Assembly (NCBI RefSeq): GCF_946227985.1
Contig: NZ_CAMKGL010000004.1
Coordinates: forward strand, 124,001-188,000
Length of the DNA: 64,000 nt
DNA from: Serratia quinivorans
GTDB taxonomy: Bacteria > Pseudomonadota > Gammaproteobacteria > Enterobacterales > Enterobacteriaceae
Reading direction: 5' to 3'
Under the pieces are notes generated by a model. That model had not been told where the DNA came from. It ran no database searches and saw only the letters and a list, made by a program, of their open reading frames with translations. Position numbers and translations under genes: made by a program. Of this stretch, positions 42,810 to 57,251 are shown piece by piece; position 1 is the first letter of the stretch, and each line of letters begins with the position of its first letter.

Positions 42810-44699
42810 TTAAGCCCCGATAACCCCACCGTCTTCACGCGTAATCATCAATACTGATGAGCGCGGGCGAGGACTATTGTTCGGGAAATGCGAATCTCCT
42901 TCTTCCCCCGGATGCTGAACGTTGACGAACATCGTCTTATAATCCGGCGTGAAGGTAATCCCGGTCAGCTCGCACGACTTTGGCCCGACCATAAAGCGGC
43001 GGATCTCGCCACTGAGGGGATCGCCCACCAGCATCTGATTATTCCCCTGCCCGGTATAGTCGCCCTTGTTACTGTATTTACCGTCGGTGAGGATCCACAG
43101 ACGGCCGGCCTTATCAAAACCCAACCCGTCCGGGCTGTTAAAGGTATTGTCTGCCGTAATGTTTGGCGTACCGCGGTTCACCCCTTCCGGGTGCGCAATC
43201 GGGTTGCCGCATAGCGCATAAATATCCCAGGTAAAGGATGCCGCCGTAGCATCGCCACCCTCATCCCAACGGATAATTTGGCCATAGACATTGTTCGGAC
43301 GTGGGTTAGCCGCGTTCAATGGCATGCCTTCTTCGCCGCGCTTGCTGTTGTTGGTCAGTGTGCAGTAGGCACGACCATCATGCGGATTGACTGCGATCCA
43401 TTCCGGACGGTCCATTTTGGTGGCGCCCACCTGTGCCGCGGCCTTGCGGGCGAAGATCAGCACTTCGCCCTCATCACGGAAACCGTTTTCCGGCGTCAGG
43501 CCATTTTTGCCGAACTCCAGGGCAACCCAGCGCCCGGTGCCTTTCAACGGCGTGCCGGCAGCATCTCCGTCAAACTGCGCCACATACAGCGTGCCCTCGT
43601 CCAGCAGGCTGCGGTTGTTAGCCGGGTTAGCCACGTCGACCACGCCTTTGGAAACATACTTGTAGATGTGCTCACCACGCTCATCGTCGCCCATGTAAAC
43701 CACCAGGCGACCATCCTTGGCAACGGTTACCGCAGCATTTTCATGTTTGAAGCGGCCCAACGCCGTGTGTTTGATTGGCGTCGAGGTCGGATTCATCGGG
43801 TCGATTTCGACGATCCAGCCGTGGCGGTTAAATTCATTCGGGTTCTTCGCCACGTCAAAACGCTCGTCGTAATCCGGCCAGTTGCGTTCCGGTTCGCTGA
43901 CTTTTAGCGTATAGCGCTTTTGATCCGCCGTGGTCTTATAGTCGGCCTGATGGGTGCCAAAATAGGTATCGAAGTTCTCTTCACAGGTCAGGTAAGTGCC
44001 CCAGGGCGTTTTACCGTTGGCGCAGTTGCCGAAGGTGCCCAGCACTTTGCGCCCGGTCGGGTCGGCTGCCGTTTGCAGCAATACATGGCCGGCGGCTGGG
44101 CCGCTGAACTGCATCTCGGTGTTGGCCGTGATACGGCGGTTATAGCGCGAAGGACGTTCGACTTCCCATCGCTGGCTGTCACCGGCGCGTTTTACCGCCA
44201 CGATGGAAACACCGTGCGCGGCCTGCGATTTACGCACATCTTCCAGACTGGTGGCCTTGCTGCCGCCATGGGCAAACAGATACTGCTCGTTAACATATTC
44301 GTTGTTGATGGCCATTACGCCGTGATTATCATCAATCGGGAAGAAGCTCATGCCATCGTTATTGTCGCCGAACTGCTTTTCCTGGTCGGCGGCACTGTTG
44401 TTGCCCTGCGGGTCAAAAGCGGCAGCGCCCTCTACCAGTGGCTCACCCCAGGAGATCAGCACCTCGGCGCGGTACCCCGGTGCAATCACCACCTCATCTG
44501 CCGTTGAGGCCGCAATGCCTTTGAAACCCAGCAGCTTGTTCGGCGGTAGATCCTCGGCCAGCGCTTCGGCGGAAACCGTCCAGATACCACCGCCGAGGAA
44601 ACCGGCCAGGCCTACGGCTCCGGCACTGCCCAACAGCAGTTTACGACGGGTGGGATCGGTCAGGCGGTCGGCATCTAATTGCTCAATTTTGCTCGTCAT
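42810..44699 (-). CDS. PhoX-family (DUF839) Tat-exported phosphatase-like protein
   Basis: Likely an exported calcium- and iron-dependent alkaline phosphatase of the PhoX family. The 629-aa product has a twin-arginine signal (DPTRRKLLLGSAGAVGLAGF) and PhoX/DUF839 blocks such as GTYLTCEENFDTYFG, MGDDERGEHIYKYV and DGRAYCTLTNNS. The ATG at 44697-44699 gives a signal peptide of normal size; an upstream start would add 12 residues. A weak Pho-box-like sequence lies 90-107 bp upstream. The gene is inserted between apaH and folA, neighbours in E. coli. Confidence 0.88.
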   Translation of the reverse strand: MTSKIEQLDADRLTDPTRRKLLLGSAGAVGLAGFLGGGIWTVSAEALAEDLPPNKLLGFKGIAASTADEVVIAPGYRAEVLISWGEPLVEGAAAFDPQGNNSAADQEKQFGDNNDGMSFFPIDDNHGVMAINNEYVNEQYLFAHGGSKATSLEDVRKSQAAHGVSIVAVKRAGDSQRWEVERPSRYNRRITANTEMQFSGPAAGHVLLQTAADPTGRKVLGTFGNCANGKTPWGTYLTCEENFDTYFGTHQADYKTTADQKRYTLKVSEPERNWPDYDERFDVAKNPNEFNRHGWIVEIDPMNPTSTPIKHTALGRFKHENAAVTVAKDGRLVVYMGDDERGEHIYKYVSKGVVDVANPANNRSLLDEGTLYVAQFDGDAAGTPLKGTGRWVALEFGKNGLTPENGFRDEGEVLIFARKAAAQVGATKMDRPEWIAVNPHDGRAYCTLTNNSKRGEEGMPLNAANPRPNNVYGQIIRWDEGGDATAASFTWDIYALCGNPIAHPEGVNRGTPNITADNTFNSPDGLGFDKAGRLWILTDGKYSNKGDYTGQGNNQMLVGDPLSGEIRRFMVGPKSCELTGITFTPDYKTMFVNVQHPGEEGDSHFPNNSPRPRSSVLMITREDGGVIGA

Positions 44700-44788
44700 T
44701 GCTTTGCTTCCTTTTTTAAATGGCGCCGCAGTCAAGATTCACCAGAGTTGCCGGGCGCTCAGAGTTGGGCTTCATACTAATCAGGAAG

Positions 44789-44806
44789 TGTGACGAAAAT
44801 GTTACA
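44789..44806 (-). promoter_or_regulatory. Possible Pho box upstream of the phoX-type gene
   Basis: On the minus strand TGTAACA-TTTT-CGTCACA forms two 7-bp direct repeats separated by a 4-bp AT spacer. This is the layout of PhoB sites (CTGTCAT-N4-CTGTCAT), though with several mismatches. Confidence 0.4.
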
Positions 44807-44844
44807 ATCAGAAGCTGGCGCAGGTTTGCCGCAGAAACGACAAA

Positions 44845-44864
44845 GGGCGCAAGAAATTGCGCCC
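44845..44864 (-). terminator. Terminator of folA
   Basis: GGGCGCAA (44845-44852) and TTGCGCCC (44857-44864) form an 8-bp stem with a 4-nt loop, followed on the minus strand by TTTGTCG. It lies 27 nt after the folA stop. Confidence 0.7.
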
Positions 44865-44891
44865 TCAGGAAGAACAACTAACGCCCGGAAA

Positions 44892-45374
44892 TTAACGGTG
44901 TTCTAAAATCTCGAAGCAATAGCTGTGAGAATTCACTTCGTCAGCATCGTGGAATTCGCTGAACGACGTTTCCCATTCATCCGGCTCATAGTCCGGGAAA
45001 TGGGCGTCGCCACCGACTTCGGCATCGATATGCGTCAGATACATGCGATTGGCACGTGCCAGGAATTGGCTGTAGATACGCCCACCGCCGATCACCATCA
45101 CTTCTTCCACATCCCCGGCAGCGGCCAGCGCTTCGTCGATAGACGTGGCCCAGGTCACCCCGGCATCGGTGCCGGCGCGGCTGCTTAACACGATGTTATG
45201 GCGGCCCGGCAACGGACGACCAATCGACTCGAAAGTTTTACGGCCCATAATCACCGGTTTATTCAGCGTGTTACGTTTAAACCACGCTAAGTCCGCCGGC
45301 AGGTGCCACGGCATGGCGTTTTCCATGCCAATAACGCGATCCGCCGCCAAGGCAGCGATCAGGCTGATAATCAT
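44892..45374 (-). CDS. folA: Dihydrofolate reductase FolA
   Basis: FolA reduces dihydrofolate with NADPH and is the trimethoprim target. The 160-aa product (E. coli 159) has [20 protein letters not shown] with the catalytic aspartate in [24 protein letters not shown] and [11 protein letters not shown] chose the ATG at 45372-45374 ([16 protein letters not shown]). It appears to be monocistronic. Confidence 0.97.
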   Translation of the reverse strand: MIISLIAALAADRVIGMENAMPWHLPADLAWFKRNTLNKPVIMGRKTFESIGRPLPGRHNIVLSSRAGTDAGVTWATSIDEALAAAGDVEEVMVIGGGRIYSQFLARANRMYLTHIDAEVGGDAHFPDYEPDEWETSFSEFHDADEVNSHSYCFEILEHR

Positions 45375-45408
45375 TGTTAAACCCTGTGTAGGCAGCAAAA
45401 TTGCTCAC

Positions 45409-45437
45409 ACTATACGTAAAGCCCCAACTGGCGTCGA
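45409..45437 (-). promoter_or_regulatory. folA promoter
   Basis: On the minus strand TCGACG (45432-45437) and TATAGT (45409-45414) are separated by 17 bp, giving a start about 27 nt upstream of the folA ATG. Confidence 0.55.
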
Positions 45438-45516
45438 TAGGCTAATCAAGCAATATGAATATATAAGATAGCTCTTATCAGTATATCTAATACTCAATTT
45501 TTCCGGCTGGTCATGC

Positions 45517-45981
45517 TTAAACGCCAGGGCGTTTCCGGTACAGCCACAGCCCGGGTAACGACAGCCCGATCGATAACGCACCGACGATAAAACAGGCTTT
45601 GAGAAAGTTGCTCATCAAGGTGGCCATCAGCGCCTCGCTGTACCCCAGATGCGAAATTTCCACCACCGAGATCATCGCGGTATAGGCCGAGATACCCGGG
45701 AACATCGGGATCACCGCCGCCACGGTAAACACCTTCGGGTGCGCCAACAGCCAGCGCGACCAGTAAATGCCGATCATGCCGATCAAAATCGCCGCCAAAA
45801 ACGTGGCCCATTCGATGTTCATTCCTGCGTGCATCAGCAGCATACGTGAACCGTGGCCTACTGCGCCAAGCAACGCACAATAACGCAGCGCGCGCACCGG
45901 GACGTTGAATACCATGGCAAAACCCAGCGCCGGTACCGCCGCCAGCAGCATGTCCTGCAGCAAATCCCAAAGCAGATTCAT
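45517..45981 (-). CDS. yjjB: ThrE-family inner-membrane protein YjjB (succinate export)
   Basis: YjjB pairs with YjjP in an export system that E. coli work links to succinate; the family is the split ThrE type. The 154-aa product has about four to five membrane segments and the block [20 protein letters not shown] chose the ATG at 45979-45981 ([14 protein letters not shown]), which overlaps the yjjP stop by 4 nt. Confidence 0.88.
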   Translation of the reverse strand: MNLLWDLLQDMLLAAVPALGFAMVFNVPVRALRYCALLGAVGHGSRMLLMHAGMNIEWATFLAAILIGMIGIYWSRWLLAHPKVFTVAAVIPMFPGISAYTAMISVVEISHLGYSEALMATLMSNFLKACFIVGALSIGLSLPGLWLYRKRPGV

Positions 45982-46778
45982 GACCACCCCCGCAGATCCC
46001 ACAGCGACATTGCCATCACCACGCCAATGCAGGTCGCCAGCGTCAACAGGCTGGCCATCGCCCAACGCGCCAACCCGGTATTGATGTGACCTTTGAACAT
46101 GTCCGCCACTGCGTTAATCAGCGGGAACCCCGGCACCAGCAGCAACACGCTGGCAGCCATCGCCACCGTAGAGGTTTGGCTGAACACCGGCAGCCGGAGC
46201 AACAAACCGGAAACCGAGGTGGCGACAAACGCTGTCAGGCAAAAATTGATCAGCGGATTCATGTGGCGGGCCGTCAGCATTTGGCGTACCGACATGGCCA
46301 GGCCGCTGGCGATAAAGGTCACGGCAAAGGCTTTTTGATCGCCACCGTTGAGCATGCTGAAGCAACCGCAAGACAGTGCCACCATCAACACCACCAGCCA
46401 GCGCGGATAGCGTAACGGACGGATTTTTTGCAGGCGGCGGGCCACGTCGTGTGCGTCCGCCAGCCGGTGCTCCGCCAAAATAACGATATGCTGCACCTCG
46501 GTCACCATCTGCATATTGATGCCGCGATCGACGTTCTTGCGCGTCGTGGTCAGGCATTCACCGTGACTGAGGGTAGTCAACACCACCGCGTTGGCCGATA
46601 TCGAACTTTCCACGCTGTCCATGCCTAACGCCAGCCCCAGCCGGGTCGACAATTGCTCCACCACCATGCTTTCCGCCCCGTGCTGTAACAACAGCAAGGC
46701 GCATTGAATACACAGGCGGGTGATTTCACGCTGTTGCCGCTGCGGCGGCGGCAGGTCGGTGGTGGTCGGCTGCTGCAT
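45978..46778 (-). CDS. yjjP: ThrE-family inner-membrane protein YjjP (succinate export)
   Basis: The larger partner of YjjB. The 266-aa product has a soluble N-terminal domain ([21 protein letters not shown] is typical of the family, here residues about 23-43) and about five membrane segments after residue 125. The overlapping yjjP-yjjB stop/start indicates one transcript. It is divergent from the LysE-type gene. Confidence 0.88.
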   Translation of the reverse strand: MQQPTTTDLPPPQRQQREITRLCIQCALLLLQHGAESMVVEQLSTRLGLALGMDSVESSISANAVVLTTLSHGECLTTTRKNVDRGINMQMVTEVQHIVILAEHRLADAHDVARRLQKIRPLRYPRWLVVLMVALSCGCFSMLNGGDQKAFAVTFIASGLAMSVRQMLTARHMNPLINFCLTAFVATSVSGLLLRLPVFSQTSTVAMAASVLLLVPGFPLINAVADMFKGHINTGLARWAMASLLTLATCIGVVMAMSLWDLRGWS

Positions 46779-46905
46779 GGGGGCCTCTGGCTCATCAAAA
46801 TAAAGTTCATCTTATTGCCAAACATTACCTCATTTGGTTGATGCGCATCAGGAGAAGCGGCGTTATTATCAGCGCAATTAGGCCTTTTGTGCAGAGAGTC
46901 AAATC

Positions 46906-47520
46906 ATGCTTGAAACTTCGCTGTTCGTTGCCGGTATTGCCACCCTGGGGATGCTGTCGCCCGGCCCGGATTTTTTCATGGTGATCAAGAATGCCGCCCG
47001 CTATCCGCGGTTGGCTGCCATGATGACCGCTCTAGGCGTGATCTGCGGCGTCGCAACCCATATGTCTTACTGCGTTGCCGGGCTGGCGGTGGTGATCACC
47101 ACCACGCCATGGCTGTTCAACGTGCTGAAATACGCCGGTGCGGCCTATCTGGTCTGGATTGGTATTCAGGCGCTGTTGTCACGCGGTGGCGGCAAAATGA
47201 ACGTCAGCAATTTACCGCAGCAGCAGGTGAGCCTGAGAAGTGCCTTTGTGCAAGGCTATCTGTGTAATCTGCTCAATCCGAAGGCCACGCTGTTCTTCCT
47301 GGCGGTATTCACTCAGGTATTGCAGATCGACTCTGGATTGGGTGAAAAGCTGTGGTACGCGGGGATTATCCTTGGCCTGTCCGTCCTGTGGTGGCCAGCG
47401 CTGGTGTTCCTGATCCAAAGTGGCCCGGTGCGTCGCGGGCTGGAAAAGACCCAGAAGATAGTGGATAAATTATTGGGCGGCATGTTGATTGCCCTGGGCA
47501 TCAAGGTCGCACTGAGCTAA
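46906..47520 (+). CDS. LysE/RhtB-family amino acid exporter
   Basis: A 204-aa inner-membrane exporter. The N-terminal family motif MLSPGPDFFMVIKNAARY and the central NLLNPKATLFFLAVF motif are typical of RhtB-type homoserine, threonine or leucine exporters. Five to six membrane segments are evident. The substrate cannot be inferred. It is divergent from yjjPB, so two export systems lie together; a 189-bp repeat follows. Confidence 0.88.
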   Translation: MLETSLFVAGIATLGMLSPGPDFFMVIKNAARYPRLAAMMTALGVICGVATHMSYCVAGLAVVITTTPWLFNVLKYAGAAYLVWIGIQALLSRGGGKMNVSNLPQQQVSLRSAFVQGYLCNLLNPKATLFFLAVFTQVLQIDSGLGEKLWYAGIILGLSVLWWPALVFLIQSGPVRRGLEKTQKIVDKLLGGMLIALGIKVALS

Positions 47521-47558
47521 CCCTTCCCGAGTGAGGCGCAGCACCGTGCTGCGCCCAC

Positions 47559-47748
47559 AGACTACTGATAAAGCCAGTTATTAGGGAGAGCGTGCCGATG
47601 GGGTCGTAGCGGCCTTGGCCGCCGACCAATTTGCCGGGAGCAAATTAGAACGACTTCCAGTCGGCCCGTAGGGTGGGGCACATGGATGTGTCCCATAATG
47701 GCCCCACGGTGCGCTAGGCCCGGGTATCTCAAGCTAACAAACAACTTT
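47559..47748 (+). repeat. 189-bp hairpin-rich intergenic repeat, copy 3
   Basis: Same orientation as copy 2. It fills the gap between the convergent LysE-type gene and kefC and ends 7 nt before the kefC stop. It is more diverged than copies 1 and 2: a one-base change in length (CGGCCTTGGCCGCC instead of CGGCTTGTCCGCC) breaks the incidental open frame, while the TGTGTCCCA and AATTTGC/GCAAATT hairpins remain. Confidence 0.82.
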
Positions 47749-47754
47749 CAATGT

Positions 47755-49608
47755 TTACCCCTTGGCTTCTACCACCTCATCCTCTGGGGCCTTGCCGTCA
47801 ATACTGCCCCGCCAGCCGCTCTGCTGGACCCGTGCCAGCCGATTCTGATCCTGCTCGATAGCCGCGCTGAGCATCTCTTTGGCCCGTTGCAGACCGGCGA
47901 GACGGAATTCGGTATCCTGATAATTCTCCAGCGTTTCCTCGAGCATTTTCAGGTTGTAGCGCCGGAAGGTATCGGCTTTTTCGCGCGCCTCGTAGGCATC
48001 CAGCCCCAACAGTTCCAGCGTTTCACGGCCAACGCGCAGCGAGCTTTCAAAGGTTTCACGCTCCGGTTTTTCCACCCCTAATTGACGCAACTGATACCAG
48101 TGATCGACGTCACGAGCTCGCGCCACCACCTTCAGGTGCGGGAAGTGCCGCTTGGCCAGTTCGGTCAATTGCAGATTGGCCTCGACATCATCGATAGCAT
48201 TGATCAATACCTTGGCATGCTCGGCGCCTGCGGCCTCCAGCAGATCGGCGCGGGTGGCATCGCCATAAAACACCTTGGTATCGAACTTACGCAGCGTTTC
48301 AATATGGTCCGGGTCGTGATCCAACACCACGGTATGGACACCATTGGCCAACAGCAAACGGCCGGCGATCTGGCCGAAACGGCCAAAGCCGGCAATGATA
48401 ACGCTGGCATTCTCATCATCAATTTCATCCGCCGGTCGTTCATCTTTCGGCGCGTTTTTCTCAATCCTTGCCGCCACCACCAGCAACAACGGCGTCACCG
48501 CCATCGACAAGGCCACCGCCAGCGTCAAAGATTTTGCCCACTCCGGCGGCAATACCCCGGCCAACTGTGCGGCCCCGAAGATAACAAAGGCAAACTCACT
48601 GCCCTGACCTAACAAAATGGCAAACATCCCGCGCTGACGCTTCGGCACGCCGAGCCAGGGAGCAATCAACCACAACAGCGCCGCCTTGATCAGCATAAAG
48701 CCCAGCAGCAGTGAGGCAATCAACAGCGGATGATGGAACAAGGTACCGAAGTCGATCGACATGCCGACACCGATAAAGAACAGCCCGAGCAGCAGGCCCT
48801 TAAACGGCTGAATATCACTTTCCAACGCATGGCGGTATTCAGAACTCGCCAACATCACCCCGGCAAGGAAAGCCCCCATCGCCATCGACAGCCCGGCCAT
48901 TTCCAGCAGAATGCCAAAACCGAACACCAGGAACAGCGCCACGGCGCTAAAGACTTCACGCATGCCGGAGCGGGCGACAAAGTGCAGCAGCGGCCGGGTC
49001 ACATAGCGGCCGAGCAGCACCACAATCACCAGCGCGCCGACGACCTTGGCCGCCGACAGGGCGAAGGTCGCTAACGTGGTGACGGCGCCGCTGCTGGCCA
49101 ACAATGGGATCATCGCTACCAGCGGGATCGCCGCGATATCCTGGAATAACAGGGCGGCAAAGGCGCTGCGACCTATCGGTGACGGCGTCAGGTTACGTTC
49201 ACTCATTGCCTGCATGGCTATCGCCGTAGAGGACAACGCCAGCGTCAGGCCAATCAGCAGCGCCACCTTCCAGTCCAGCCCAAGGAAATAGCAAAAGGCG
49301 CTCAATGCCAGCCCACAAGCGGCCATCTGGATAATACCGCCGCCAAACACCGAAGCACGCAAAGTCCACAGCCGCTTCGGATCCAGCTCCAGCCCGATGA
49401 TAAACAGCATCAGCACCACGCCAATTTCGGCAAAGGTGAGGATCGACTCGGCATCAGAGACCAGTTTCAGCCCCCAAGGGCCGATAATGCAGCCGGCTAT
49501 CAGATAACCCAGTACCGACCCCAAGCCCAGCCGCACCGCTATTGGTACGAACAGCGCGGCCGATCCCAGATAGATCAGCCCCTCAATCATCATATGGTGA
49601 TTATCCAT
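47755..49608 (-). CDS. kefC: Glutathione-regulated K+/H+ antiporter KefC
   Basis: KefC protects against electrophiles by K+ efflux coupled to H+ influx and is kept closed by glutathione. The 617-aa product has a CPA2 membrane domain of about 12 segments ([27 protein letters not shown]), then a Rossmann RCK/KTN domain ([17 protein letters not shown]). I chose the ATG at 49606-49608 ([15 protein letters not shown]); it overlaps the end of kefF by 8 nt. Confidence 0.95.
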   Translation of the reverse strand: MDNHHMMIEGLIYLGSAALFVPIAVRLGLGSVLGYLIAGCIIGPWGLKLVSDAESILTFAEIGVVLMLFIIGLELDPKRLWTLRASVFGGGIIQMAACGLALSAFCYFLGLDWKVALLIGLTLALSSTAIAMQAMSERNLTPSPIGRSAFAALLFQDIAAIPLVAMIPLLASSGAVTTLATFALSAAKVVGALVIVVLLGRYVTRPLLHFVARSGMREVFSAVALFLVFGFGILLEMAGLSMAMGAFLAGVMLASSEYRHALESDIQPFKGLLLGLFFIGVGMSIDFGTLFHHPLLIASLLLGFMLIKAALLWLIAPWLGVPKRQRGMFAILLGQGSEFAFVIFGAAQLAGVLPPEWAKSLTLAVALSMAVTPLLLVVAARIEKNAPKDERPADEIDDENASVIIAGFGRFGQIAGRLLLANGVHTVVLDHDPDHIETLRKFDTKVFYGDATRADLLEAAGAEHAKVLINAIDDVEANLQLTELAKRHFPHLKVVARARDVDHWYQLRQLGVEKPERETFESSLRVGRETLELLGLDAYEAREKADTFRRYNLKMLEETLENYQDTEFRLAGLQRAKEMLSAAIEQDQNRLARVQQSGWRGSIDGKAPEDEVVEAKG

Positions 49609-50158
49609 GCTCGACTCCCTGCTCCGCCGGTTCACTGTGTTCCATCAGGTAGTCTACCAGCCGCCGCCGGTAGGCCTCACCGGCGGCAATCAGCGCCGGT
49701 TCATTGCAGGTAAAGGTGTTATGCACGGCAAAATAGGGCTGCCAGTTCATCCCGCAATACAGCGCCGTGGCCTGCAGCGGCTGCCCCAGAGCGGCAAAGT
49801 TGGGGTAATCACCCAGTTCGAAATGGTGCTCATCCCCCCCGCTGGTTACTGCCCACAGGACATCTTTGCCCACCAGGGCATCGCCTTCATGGCCATAGGC
49901 CCAACCGTGCTCCAGCACCTTGTCGATCCACAGTTTCAGCAACGGCGGTTGGCTGTACCACTGCATCGGATGCTGCAGCACCACCAGATCGGCACGCTCC
50001 AGCGCGCGCTGTTCGGCATTGATATCAATATTGAAATCGGGATACAGCTCATACAACGAACGGACTTCCACCTCGGGAAGATCCTTGACCGCCTGTAACA
50101 GACGGTGGTTGGCATGGGAATGCCGGGGGTAAGGATGGGCGTAAATTATCAGGATCAT
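49601..50158 (-). CDS. kefF: KefC ancillary quinone oxidoreductase KefF
   Basis: KefF is a flavodoxin-fold FMN quinone reductase required for full KefC activity. The 185-aa product has [21 protein letters not shown] at its start (the family N-terminus, given here as residues 1-21), [19 protein letters not shown] and [11 protein letters not shown]. The C-terminus is about 9 residues longer than in E. coli. Confidence 0.94.
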   Translation of the reverse strand: MILIIYAHPYPRHSHANHRLLQAVKDLPEVEVRSLYELYPDFNIDINAEQRALERADLVVLQHPMQWYSQPPLLKLWIDKVLEHGWAYGHEGDALVGKDVLWAVTSGGDEHHFELGDYPNFAALGQPLQATALYCGMNWQPYFAVHNTFTCNEPALIAAGEAYRRRLVDYLMEHSEPAEQGVEHG

Positions 50159-50284
50159 GGTTGTCGTCGTTCCTTCGTTCCTTGCCAATATATCAAGCAT
50201 ATACCAATCACACAGAGTGACAGTTTGCTGAATGATTGATAGCGGAAATTTCTAATTCACGACAACAAATTCACTGAACGAGTT

Positions 50285-50317
50285 AAAAAAATAAGGGCGC
50301 TGCAACTGCAGCGCCCT
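50285..50317 (-). terminator. Terminator of carAB
   Basis: A 10-bp perfect stem (50294-50303 with 50308-50317, AGGGCGCTGC/GCAGCGCCCT) and 4-nt loop is followed on the minus strand by TTATTTTTTT. It lies 22 nt after the carB stop. Confidence 0.9.
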
Positions 50318-50338
50318 GGGACTTACGGCATCATCTGA

Positions 50339-53563
<3,225 letters not shown>

Positions 53564-53579
53564 TTTTTACTGCTCCTGA

Positions 53580-54728
53580 TTATTTGGCGTTAGAACGGTA
53601 AGTCTCGATCAGTTCGATAAAGTGATCGAACAGCGGCGCAGCATCGTGTGGACCCGGGCTGGCTTCAGGGTGGCCCTGGAAGCTGAACGCCGGTTTGTCG
53701 GTGCGGTGAATGCCCTGCACCGTGTGGTCAAACAAGGATTTGTGCGTTACGCGCAGTTCCGCCGGCAGGTTATTTTCGTCCACGGCAAAACCATGGTTCT
53801 GCGCGGTGATCATGACGCAGTCTTTATCCAGGTCTTTTACCGGGTGGTTGCCGCCGTGGTGGCCGAGCTTCATCTTCACGGTTTTCGCGCCGCTGGCCAG
53901 TGCCAGCAACTGGTGGCCGAGGCAGATGCCAAACACCGGAATGTCGGTTTCCAGGAATTGCTTGATGGCGGTGATGGCGTAATCACAAGGCTCCGGGTCA
54001 CCCGGGCCGTTGGACAGGAAAATACCGTCCGGATTCATCTTCAACACGTCATCCGCCGGGGTCTGCGCCGGCACTACCGTCAGGCGGCAGCCGCGATCCA
54101 CCAGCATGCGCAGGATGTTGCGCTTGGCACCGAAGTCGTAAGCCACCACGTGGAACGGCAGCTCGGAGGCCGCTTTGGCTTCCGGCAGTTCGCCTTCCAG
54201 CGTCCAGCTGCCTTGCTGCCAGCTGTAAGCTTCCTGGGTGGTCACTTCTTTCGCCAGATCCATGCCTTTCAGGCCCGGGAAACCTTTGGCCTTGGCCAAG
54301 GCCAGCGCTGCATCCGGGGTATCGGCAGCAATGATGCAGCCGTTCTGTGCCCCCTTCTCACGCAGCAGGCGGGTCAGCTTGCGGGTATCAATATCGGCGA
54401 TCGCCACGATGTTATGACGCTTCAGGTAGTCAGACAGGCCTTCTTCGTTGCGGTAGTTGCTGGCAATCAGTGGGAGGTCGCGAATGACGAGGCCTTGGGC
54501 GTGTACTGCGGAGGATTCTTCGTCAGCAGCATTGGTGCCGACATTGCCGATATGAGGATAAGTAAGAGTAACGATCTGGCGGGAGTAGGAAGGATCAGTG
54601 AGGATTTCTTGATAACCGGTCATCGACGTATTGAAGACCACTTCTCCTACTGCCGTACCCTCTGCCCCGATGGCCCGACCGTGGAATTGGGTTCCGTCTT
54701 CGAGAACCAATAGCGCTGACTTAATCAA
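53580..54728 (-). CDS. carA: Carbamoyl-phosphate synthase small (glutaminase) subunit
   Basis: CarA hydrolyses glutamine and channels ammonia to CarB. The 382-aa product, same length as E. coli, has the class I amidotransferase nucleophile in [10 protein letters not shown] and the histidine/glutamate pair in [12 protein letters not shown] chose the TTG at 54726-54728 as start: it gives the E. coli N-terminus (M)[14 protein letters not shown], has GGAGG 6 nt upstream, and E. coli carA also uses TTG. An upstream GTG/ATG-type reading would cover the ribosome-binding site and the ArgR boxes. Confidence 0.95.
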   Translation of the reverse strand: MIKSALLVLEDGTQFHGRAIGAEGTAVGEVVFNTSMTGYQEILTDPSYSRQIVTLTYPHIGNVGTNAADEESSAVHAQGLVIRDLPLIASNYRNEEGLSDYLKRHNIVAIADIDTRKLTRLLREKGAQNGCIIAADTPDAALALAKAKGFPGLKGMDLAKEVTTQEAYSWQQGSWTLEGELPEAKAASELPFHVVAYDFGAKRNILRMLVDRGCRLTVVPAQTPADDVLKMNPDGIFLSNGPGDPEPCDYAITAIKQFLETDIPVFGICLGHQLLALASGAKTVKMKLGHHGGNHPVKDLDKDCVMITAQNHGFAVDENNLPAELRVTHKSLFDHTVQGIHRTDKPAFSFQGHPEASPGPHDAAPLFDHFIELIETYRSNAK

Positions 54729-54738
54729 AACACCCTCC

Positions 54739-54777
54739 AAGGAATAATCAATCACAATATTTGCATATTAATTCAGA
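54739..54777 (-). promoter_or_regulatory. Tandem ARG boxes (ArgR operator) of carAB
   Basis: Two 14-bp cores, TGAATTAATATGCA (reverse of 54762-54775) and TGATTGATTATTCC (reverse of 54741-54754), fit the ARG-box core TGAATWWWWATTCA. Their centres are 21 bp apart, the standard spacing of paired 18-bp boxes with a 3-bp gap. The pair lies 13-50 bp upstream of the carA start. Confidence 0.8.
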
Positions 54778-55199
54778 TATCGCGATCTAAATCAATGCAA
54801 AAACCGCCCTCAAGGTCAATTTTTGGCAAATTGGGCGCATTCTAATGATGAGAGCTCCGCTTGTCTACCCAAAGCGCCATTTTTTCTCTTATTTTTGCAC
54901 TTCTCGGCGTTTAATAGGGTTAGCAGCCATAAAAACACCGCTAAACTCGGGCGGGTAAACGGTTGCGGGGATGAATGACAGAAAAGCACAATAATGAAGG
55001 CTAAATCCAGGGCAAAAAACATCACCGCCGGGTGATTCAGGTAAAAAAACACAATAAAACACACACAAACAACCATGTTACAAACAAAAATAAACATAAC
55101 TCATGTTTTAAATGTTAAAAAAAATGGACAATAAAATTATTGCCCACTAATCATAGCATTATGATAAATATAACCACATCACGATGGCATAAAAATCAA
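54778..55199. other. carA-dapB intergenic region with PurR-like site
   Basis: About 420 bp, AT-rich near dapB. In E. coli the corresponding region holds the pyrimidine-regulated promoter P1 with IHF, PepA, RutR and PurR sites. Here I can place a PurR-like site at 54953-54968. A short open frame on the minus strand (54816-55097) shows no family resemblance and is not called. Confidence 0.5.
54953..54968 (-). promoter_or_regulatory. Putative PurR box of carAB
   Basis: On the minus strand CCGCAACCGTTTACCC agrees with the central positions of the PurR consensus ACGCAAACGTTTTCNT (GCAA-CG-TT-C). It is about 225 bp upstream of carA, near where the upstream promoter P1 would be expected. Confidence 0.55.
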
Positions 55200-56174
<975 letters not shown>

Positions 56175-56455
56175 CGGTTCAGGGTAACTGCCTCGCCCTA
56201 TCACCGCCAGAGGATTCATTTCATAATTAGAAAATTATGATATCTCCCGCATTTCATCAGCAATGCTGTCAATGGGTTAACAATTGACCTAAAAAGTGTC
56301 TGTTGCCGATTGTACATAATCATGCAATTTCAATGGCTAAAAACCGCAGGGAAAACCTCTCATTTCATCCACTAAAACCGGCATGGGTACCACCAATCAG
56401 TCGCTTAGCTTAGTATATGCCTTAACTGCCGCTTTATTGCCTGAGAGCCACACGG

Positions 56456-57187
56456 ATGAAAATCGCACCCACGACCCTATCGGAAACCCTGACGCAAGAT
56501 CTGGCACGCCGTATTATCAGGGGTGATTTGCCGCCCGGGCTGTCGTTGCCAGGGGAAAATGAGCTGGCACAGCAGTACGAGGTTTCACGCACCTCGGTAC
56601 GCAATGCCTTGCAGGTGCTGGCCGCAAAAGGGCTGATTTCTATCCAGGCCAAGAAGCGCAGTACGGTCAATTCACGCCAGCAGTGGAGCTTTTTGGATAC
56701 CGATGTTCTGGCCTGGCTGGCTGAAGACAGCCTCGATCCGCAGTTGATTGAACAGCTAATGGTCACTCGTTTGATCTTTGAACCCAATATCGCTGCGCTG
56801 GCGGCGGTTAATGCCACCGGCCATGATTTAGCGGCGCTCGAAGATGCCTGCAAACTGATGGCGCAAGGGCAGCAACAAGCCAGCCGTGAACTGTTCGAAC
56901 AGGGCGATATGGCATTTCATCTCGCTTTACTGGGTGCCAGCCATAACCCCTTTTTACATTCATTAGGCAGTGCGCTGTCCGCCGCAATGGCCCTCTCTTT
57001 TCAGCAAACGCTGGAAGAGGACGTACGCCTGACCCAAAAAGCCGTCGAAGAACACCAGCAACTGCTGGAGGCTATTCGCTTCAAGCAGGTGGAAAATGCG
57101 CGCCAATGCATGCGTGTCATTCTGCTCAACGCGGCCAAAAAGAATCATTGGCATAAACAGCCGGAAATGTTCGCTCATATTATTTAA
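56456..57187 (+). CDS. GntR-family (FadR/FCD subfamily) regulator of the adjacent sugar-acid operon
   Basis: A 243-aa regulator with a GntR winged helix in residues about 10-75 (ENELAQQYEVSRTSVRNALQVLAAKGLI) and an FCD effector domain after about residue 95. FCD regulators usually respond to carboxylic or sugar acids (DgoR, UxuR, LldR types). It precedes a transporter-dehydratase-aldolase operon by 169 bp, and that gap holds two TTGTATTAC-type sites, so it probably represses the operon. I cannot name the effector. Confidence 0.85.
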   Translation: MKIAPTTLSETLTQDLARRIIRGDLPPGLSLPGENELAQQYEVSRTSVRNALQVLAAKGLISIQAKKRSTVNSRQQWSFLDTDVLAWLAEDSLDPQLIEQLMVTRLIFEPNIAALAAVNATGHDLAALEDACKLMAQGQQQASRELFEQGDMAFHLALLGASHNPFLHSLGSALSAAMALSFQQTLEEDVRLTQKAVEEHQQLLEAIRFKQVENARQCMRVILLNAAKKNHWHKQPEMFAHII

Positions 57188-57251
57188 AAACCTCGCTTTG
57201 TCGTAATTCCGATCGCCCTCACAGATTCTAGGTTCTTTTGCCTCTAGCATT

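Noticed and set aside
54816-55097. A 93-aa hydrophobic open frame upstream of carA
   Set aside because: No family resemblance. It overlaps the PurR-like site and the expected upstream promoter region.
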